From positions 1-21,388 of the forward strand of contig JAAMPI010000998.1 of the NCBI GenBank assembly GCA_013054445.1: 21,388 bases of DNA, in the 5' to 3' direction. A program made the translations under genes and the position numbers. Each line of letters starts with the position of its first letter. Position 1 is the first letter of the stretch. The notes under the pieces were generated by a model. It was not told the origin of the DNA, ran no database searches, and was given only the letters and a program-made list of their open reading frames with translations. The stretch is from Cudoniella acicularis. Lineage: Eukaryota > Ascomycota > Leotiomycetes > Helotiales > Helotiaceae. Positions 17,022-21,388 of the stretch are shown in pieces.

Positions 17022-18764
17022 ATGGCGGCCCCTGAGATTTACCTTCCGTCCGAGGACGATCTGGGTCGCGACTTTGATGAAGGAGAAAAGATCCCGAATG
17101 CCAAAAAGGAAAGCAACGCCAATTCCAACTCAGATTCATCAACAAACTCATCACAGGAGGCCGTGGTTGACGAGACATCTCCCATCATATATCATTATCT
17201 AACATTCGAGACGCAATTACCTTTACCATCAGGCAACGTATCCGCGAATCTATCGGCTCCATCAGCACCTCCCCAACCAGACCTAAAGAAATATATATCT
17301 CCCTTCGAATGGTCTGAAAATCGAAAGCGATTCACAGTGTGGCTCAGTTGTATTGCAACCTTGATCACAGCCTACACGGCCGGATCCTACTCCCCAGCTG
17401 CTCAGCAAATGTCTGACGAGTGGGATGTTAGTCTTGTAGCCATATATGTTGGCATTACCACTTTTTGCATAGGGTTTGCAACTGCGCCAATGGTTCTTGC
17501 GCCTTTCTCGGAAATCCAAGGACGCTATCCGGTCTTCGTTGCGTCGGGGATCTTATACTTCATATGCCAAGTGTGTTGTGCCGTCACACACTCCTACCCG
17601 GGGATGCTTCTTGCCAGATTCTTCGCTGGTTGTGGCAGTTCTGTGTTCTCTACAATGGTTGGAGGGGTTATGAGTGACTTATACCACGCCGAAAACAGAA
17701 ATACCCCAATGGCTCTGTTTTCAGGGGGGGCTCTCTTCGGAACCGGCTTGGGACCTTTGGTGAGTGGCTTCATTGCCCAGAACACGAATTGGAGATGGGT
17801 TTTCTGGGTCCAGGTAATCACTTGCGGCTGTCTCGTCACAACTGTTACACTCTTCCTACGCGAGACCCGAGGAAGTATCCTTTTGAGCCGAAAAGCACAA
17901 TGCTTGAATAGATGGTATGAGGAGTGCGAAAAGGCAGGATACTTCGGCTTCGACATGCTCGGTTTATCGGAACCAGGAAAGACCGAAAGTCAACGAGTTA
18001 GATGGAAAGTCAAATCAGACGAAGAACGCGAAACAATTGCGAAAATGATGTCTATCTCACTCTACCGGCCATTCCATCTCCTCTTTACTGAGCCTGTGGT
18101 GTTCTTCTTCTCGTTGTGGGTCGCTTTCAGCTGGGCTGTCTTGTACCTTACATTCGGCGCTATACCACTCGTCTTCGAACGTTCCCATGACTTCAGTCTC
18201 CAACAGGCAGACTCTGTCTTCGCAGCTATGTGTGCAGGTGCGACCATCTCCACGATTCTCTCGATTTACCAGGACCGGCTCCTAGCTCGATACCTTTCCT
18301 CATCCAAGAATCTGGAAAATGCAAGTCGATTCCGAAGAAGTATTGATCTATCCTGTCCGGAAGGCCGTCTCTATTTCGCATGCATAGAATCCGCATTGCT
18401 ACCAATTGGGCTATTTTGGTTCGGATGGACACAATTTTCTTTAGTCCCATGGATCGTGCCTGCTCTCGCAGTTGGGTGTGCGACCATGGGCATATACTCA
18501 ATTTACCTTGCAACGTTCAATTATCTCGCTGATACATATCACCGCTATGCCAGTTCTGCGCTCGCTGCCCAATCTTTCTGTCGAAATATGCTCGGCGGTG
18601 TATTTCCACTTGTCACCGTGGCCATGTTTAACAATCTCACATTTCAAGGAGCGGCGAGCTTACTTGGGGGGATTGGCGCACTCCTGACGTGTGTGCCGTG
18701 GATTCTGGTGTTCTTTGGGCCGCGGATTCGGGCTAGGAGCAAGTTCGCTGCAGAGATTATGTGA
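17022..18764 (+). CDS. MFS transporter, DHA1 (drug:H+ antiporter-1) type, 580 aa, intronless
   Basis: Plasma-membrane proton antiporter of the 12-TM DHA1 family, expected to export drugs, toxic compounds or small metabolites. The exact substrate is not predictable. ATG 17022 is chosen because the frame upstream of it has no ATG, and the leader TTATCCTC...CAACTAATTATGG looks untranslated. Residues 1-100 are a hydrophilic Ser/Asn/Glu-rich cytoplasmic tail. TM1 starts near 104 (FTVWLSCIATLITAY). Motif A in the loop after TM2 is FSEIQGRYPVF (162-172). Motif C in TM5 is GGALFGTGLGPLVSGFI (235-251), diagnostic of antiporters. NWRWVFWVQ (256-264) follows. A central cytoplasmic loop spans about 280-350, and the late signature YLADTYHRYASSALAAQSFCRN (501-522) precedes TM11-12. 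There are no breaks, and length fits the family. Upstream E-boxes suggest bHLH control. Confidence 0.95.
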   Translation: MAAPEIYLPSEDDLGRDFDEGEKIPNAKKESNANSNSDSSTNSSQEAVVDETSPIIYHYLTFETQLPLPSGNVSANLSAPSAPPQPDLKKYISPFEWSENRKRFTVWLSCIATLITAYTAGSYSPAAQQMSDEWDVSLVAIYVGITTFCIGFATAPMVLAPFSEIQGRYPVFVASGILYFICQVCCAVTHSYPGMLLARFFAGCGSSVFSTMVGGVMSDLYHAENRNTPMALFSGGALFGTGLGPLVSGFIAQNTNWRWVFWVQVITCGCLVTTVTLFLRETRGSILLSRKAQCLNRWYEECEKAGYFGFDMLGLSEPGKTESQRVRWKVKSDEERETIAKMMSISLYRPFHLLFTEPVVFFFSLWVAFSWAVLYLTFGAIPLVFERSHDFSLQQADSVFAAMCAGATISTILSIYQDRLLARYLSSSKNLENASRFRRSIDLSCPEGRLYFACIESALLPIGLFWFGWTQFSLVPWIVPALAVGCATMGIYSIYLATFNYLADTYHRYASSALAAQSFCRNMLGGVFPLVTVAMFNNLTFQGAASLLGGIGALLTCVPWILVFFGPRIRARSKFAAEIM

Positions 18765-20152
18765 ATTGCCACCGAGTAGATTTTTTTTGGCTCACAGTTG
18801 GTAAGGTGATGGTATTTCACGGTCTTCTACCCCGCGCGTCTTGGCAGAAACACTGTAAAAACAGTGTCTGATGTTGAGAGTGAGAAAGAGATTCCTATGC
18901 AAGGAAAGAGGCCCAAACAGACACGGGCTTGGATGAGCTCGTCAAGAATAAACATCTGCTTGGGCCGCAGAACAGAGAGCTTGTCTGCGAATACGATTTT
19001 GGAGGAAGATTTTGGATATGTAGAAACTTCGCGGAGGTTTTAGGATGGAGTATCAGCCTATACAATAGGATAGGGCTGCATGTCGTAGGAGTTGGGGCAT
19101 CAACACTTTATAAGTCTATTTGAATATAATGATAGCACCTAACCAACACATCAGCCCGAAGCTTAAAAAAGTGTCAAAAATGCTATCGCGACGCCTTTCC
19201 ACTTGTGTTCATCTAAAGATATTGCAGTGCCCTGAAATAGTCGTAGAAAACCCAGCTCGTCCAACCTAATCTATCTATATGCGACACCTTTCCCATCGAT
19301 ACAACTCACCAACTGAATCAACGCATCAACATTCCAAACCCCTCCCTTTTTTTCCCTAAAAACCACACACTCAACGCATGACATAAAAAATTGAGGGCCT
19401 CTTTTTATTAATTAATTTTCCCAAGCATTCCTAAAGCATATCGTCGTCTTTCTGTGCCCCTAAAATAAGCGAGTTTCAGATCCCGACTCCCACTTCTCAG
19501 CATCCTGATCCTTCAAAGTTCGGACGAAGACTTGAACAACCCGGCTAATTATTCCCACTCCCACTCCCATTCCTTCGGGATCCTGTCGTGATTTGTTGGA
19601 CAAAAGTTAAACCTTACAGAGGCTTCAACTCGTAACCAACAAGAAAGGTTTTAAGTTTCATTGGCACTGTTCACTCCAGTCAGATTATGCAATGTGATTC
19701 ACGTGCAAATATGCGAGAAAAGTAAAAGTAGGAGAAGTGAAATAAGCAAGTGAGCTGGAGTTGGGGTGAGGTTTAAATGACATCAATATTCATCGATGTG
19801 CATCGCCGAGAAAGCTATCCTGCGCTCCTCAAATGCTCTCTCTCTGTCTTCTTTTCATATCCCCATCGATCAATCATGCGTTTCCAAACCATGCCATGCT
19901 TCTATCCCAAAATGCCACCCAGACCAGAAAATTGCGCCGAAAGACCAGCGATTCTCAAAGCCAATGCAACCAACCAAACCCAGGAAGAAAGAAAAAAAAA
20001 CGCTGCTTCAATCTAACGCCCTTCTCACACTCTCTCGTGACTGATGACTCAAAAGAAAAAAAAAGCCCATGCTAAAATCGCTAGATCAAAAAATGAATTG
20101 AAAGCTGTTTTGTTTTGTTTTGCTTTTTGCGTGATGGCCCTTTTTGAGCGGC
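18765..20152. other. Intergenic region between two convergent genes
   Basis: It holds the 3' flanks of the transporter (+) and of the repeat protein (-). A perfect inverted repeat ACACTGT-AAAA-ACAGTGT lies at 18850-18867, about 85 nt after the transporter stop. An AT-rich stretch with TTATTAATTAATTTT lies near 19404. Several ORFs of 60-80 codons overlap each other in all frames and have no motif or membrane segment. I call no gene here. Confidence 0.5.
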
Positions 20153-21388
20153 TTAGTAGCTGGTGCCGTTGAAGCTTGTGCCGTTGGCATAGCCATTAGG
20201 GCTGCCAGTGCTCCATGGTCGTCGTGAGTTCATGACCTTGAGCAAGCCCCCAGTGGCATTGGCAGGGAGGGCATAGATGGTGCCATCCATGGTGATGCTC
20301 TGGTCGGCGGTGATGGTAAGGCCGGCAGTGGGGAGAGCACCGCCGTTGACGTAGGCTGAGATACATGGGACGGTGATCTGAGCTGGCACGCTGGCAATGG
20401 TTGATGTTCCCGCCGAGGTGCTGATGGGTTGAGTAACAATGGTGCTCAGAGTTGGGATAGTGCTGCTGGTAGCGTAGACTGTAGTGGTGATAACGGAGAC
20501 TGATCCGCCAAGTCCCGTGACTGTAGAGACGAAGGTGGAGGCCGAGACAACAGGACTAGCGCTGGCGGTAACGGTATAGGTAACAACGCTAGCAGGTTGA
20601 CCGGGGCTGCTGATCGTAGACACAATCAAGCTTTGGTTGGGCGGCAGAGTAGCAGCAGGGCCGGTCGCGTAAACTGTTGTTGTGATGACTGACACTGAGC
20701 CACCAAGGCCAGTAACCGTAGAGACAAATGTAGAGGCTGAGACAACAGGACTGGCGCTGGCAGTAACGGTATAGGTAACAACGCTAACAGGCTTGCCTGA
20801 GCTGCTGATTGTGGACACAATCAAGCTTTGGTTAGGTGGCAGAGTGCTGCCCACGCCGCTGTTGTCTGATGAAGAGCTAGCGCTAGCGGACGCAGTCACT
20901 GTAATAACACTGGCTGGAGAACCAGGGCTGCTAATCGTGGAGAGGTAAAGAGATGGGCTAGCAGAGGCTGATCTACCAGCTGAGCTAGGGTATACCGTAA
21001 CAGTAATAACACTTGCTGGAGAACCTGGCTTGCTAATCGTGGAGAGGGAGAGAGATGGACTAGCAGAGGCCGAAGCACCAATTGAGCTAGGGTACACCGT
21101 GACAGTAATAACACTTGCTGGAGAACCTGGCTTGCTGACTGTGGAGAGAGAGAGAGATGGGCTAGCAGAGGCCGAAACTCCGGTCGAGCTAGGGGATGCT
21201 GTGATAGTAATAACACTTGCTGGAGAACCAGGGCTGCTGACGGTGGACAGAATAAGTTGGGATGAGAGGGTGCTAGTGGTTCCATTGCTGGTGCTGTTGG
21301 TGAAGGTGGGTGCGACAATTGTAGAGCTAGCCGAAGAGGAGAATGAGGAGGAGGTTGTTGGAACACTAGTGTCTGTAGTGATGGCGGT
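20153..21388 (-). CDS. Ser/Thr-rich repeat protein, probably secreted or cell-wall (C-terminal 411 aa; 5' end outside window)
   Basis: The frame is open from the window edge (21388) to a TAA at 20155-20153. The N terminus, and any signal peptide, lies outside. The protein is dominated by Ser, Thr, Ala, Val and Pro, the composition of heavily O-glycosylated fungal surface proteins and adhesins. It contains four units of about 34 residues with a core PGSPASVITVT, then two 61-residue units (TLPPNQSLIVSTISS...VSVITTTVYAT). Its non-repeat C-terminal region of about 100 residues has a single Cys (ITVPCISAYVNGGALP) and DGTIYALP. The last residues (GTSFNGTSY) are polar with Asn-Gly-Thr glycosylation sites. 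There is no hydrophobic tail, so a GPI anchor is unlikely and cell-wall or extracellular location is more plausible. No enzymatic motif is seen. Confidence 0.83.
   Translation of the reverse strand, partial: TAITTDTSVPTTSSSFSSSASSTIVAPTFTNSTSNGTTSTLSSQLILSTVSSPGSPASVITITASPSSTGVSASASPSLSLSTVSKPGSPASVITVTVYPSSIGASASASPSLSLSTISKPGSPASVITVTVYPSSAGRSASASPSLYLSTISSPGSPASVITVTASASASSSSDNSGVGSTLPPNQSLIVSTISSSGKPVSVVTYTVTASASPVVSASTFVSTVTGLGGSVSVITTTVYATGPAATLPPNQSLIVSTISSPGQPASVVTYTVTASASPVVSASTFVSTVTGLGGSVSVITTTVYATSSTIPTLSTIVTQPISTSAGTSTIASVPAQITVPCISAYVNGGALPTAGLTITADQSITMDGTIYALPANATGGLLKVMNSRRPWSTGSPNGYANGTSFNGTSY
20468..20845 (-). repeat. Tandem pair of 183-nt coding repeats (61 aa each)
   Basis: Copies lie at 20845-20663 and 20650-20468, separated by 12 nt. 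Protein copies differ at only a few positions (for example SSGKPVSVV versus SSPGQPASVV), while DNA differs at many third positions. This indicates an old duplication held under protein-level constraint. Confidence 0.88.
20861..21268 (-). repeat. Four imperfect 102-nt coding repeats (34 aa each)
   Basis: Units end at about 21167, 21065, 20963 and 20861. The core LST[IV]S[KS]PGSPASVIT is in all four, followed by YPSS or ASPSS and a SASAS spacer. The DNA is more similar between copies than in the 183-nt pair, suggesting more recent expansion. Confidence 0.85.

Overview
The window looks like nuclear DNA of a filamentous ascomycete (Pezizomycotina). The genes have short GT-AG introns of about 47-233 nt, the intergenic stretches are moderately AT-rich, and the recognisable proteins are fungal types: pyruvate kinase, a fungal alpha/beta hydrolase, a kelch/BTB regulator, a 1-Cys peroxiredoxin, a DHA1-type MFS transporter and a Ser/Thr-rich repeat surface protein. 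I see nothing prokaryotic and no intact transposon. The class cannot be fixed from the sequence; Leotiomycetes is only a guess.

Layout. Position 1-586 is the 3' end of a pyruvate kinase gene (+). From 1227 to 6398 there is an unusual co-oriented block of small genes. Four short proteins (99, 137, 126 and 94 aa) each have two exons, with a phase-0 intron lying at or inside the start of the only transmembrane segment. Among them lies a coiled-coil gene (4500-5657) whose frame changes twice, once at a run of 11 G. I recognise none of these five proteins. A spliced alpha/beta hydrolase (6776-8400, +) closes the block. The minus strand then carries a 1057-aa kelch/BTB protein (12563-9390) and a three-exon 1-Cys peroxiredoxin (15336-14358). 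An intronless 580-aa MFS drug-type transporter (17022-18764, +) follows, and its upstream region has three CACGTG boxes, a TATA box and a 55-codon ORF. The right edge is a partial repeat-rich Ser/Thr protein on the minus strand (21388-20153).

How the genes relate. Pyruvate kinase, peroxiredoxin, kelch protein and transporter look like ordinary, unrelated genes. The part most likely to be undescribed is the 1.2-6.4 kb block. It has a repeated gene architecture (short soluble exon, phase-0 intron, membrane exon with a basic or Cys-rich tail), very low sequence similarity between members, one shared exon-junction signature in two members, and a possible relic at 8685. It could be a fast-diverging tandem family of small membrane proteins, with the coiled-coil protein as a possible cytoplasmic partner. 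That reading is inference and needs transcript data and comparison between strains.

Gene boundaries come from reading the sequence, splice consensus and frame continuity. No database search was run.
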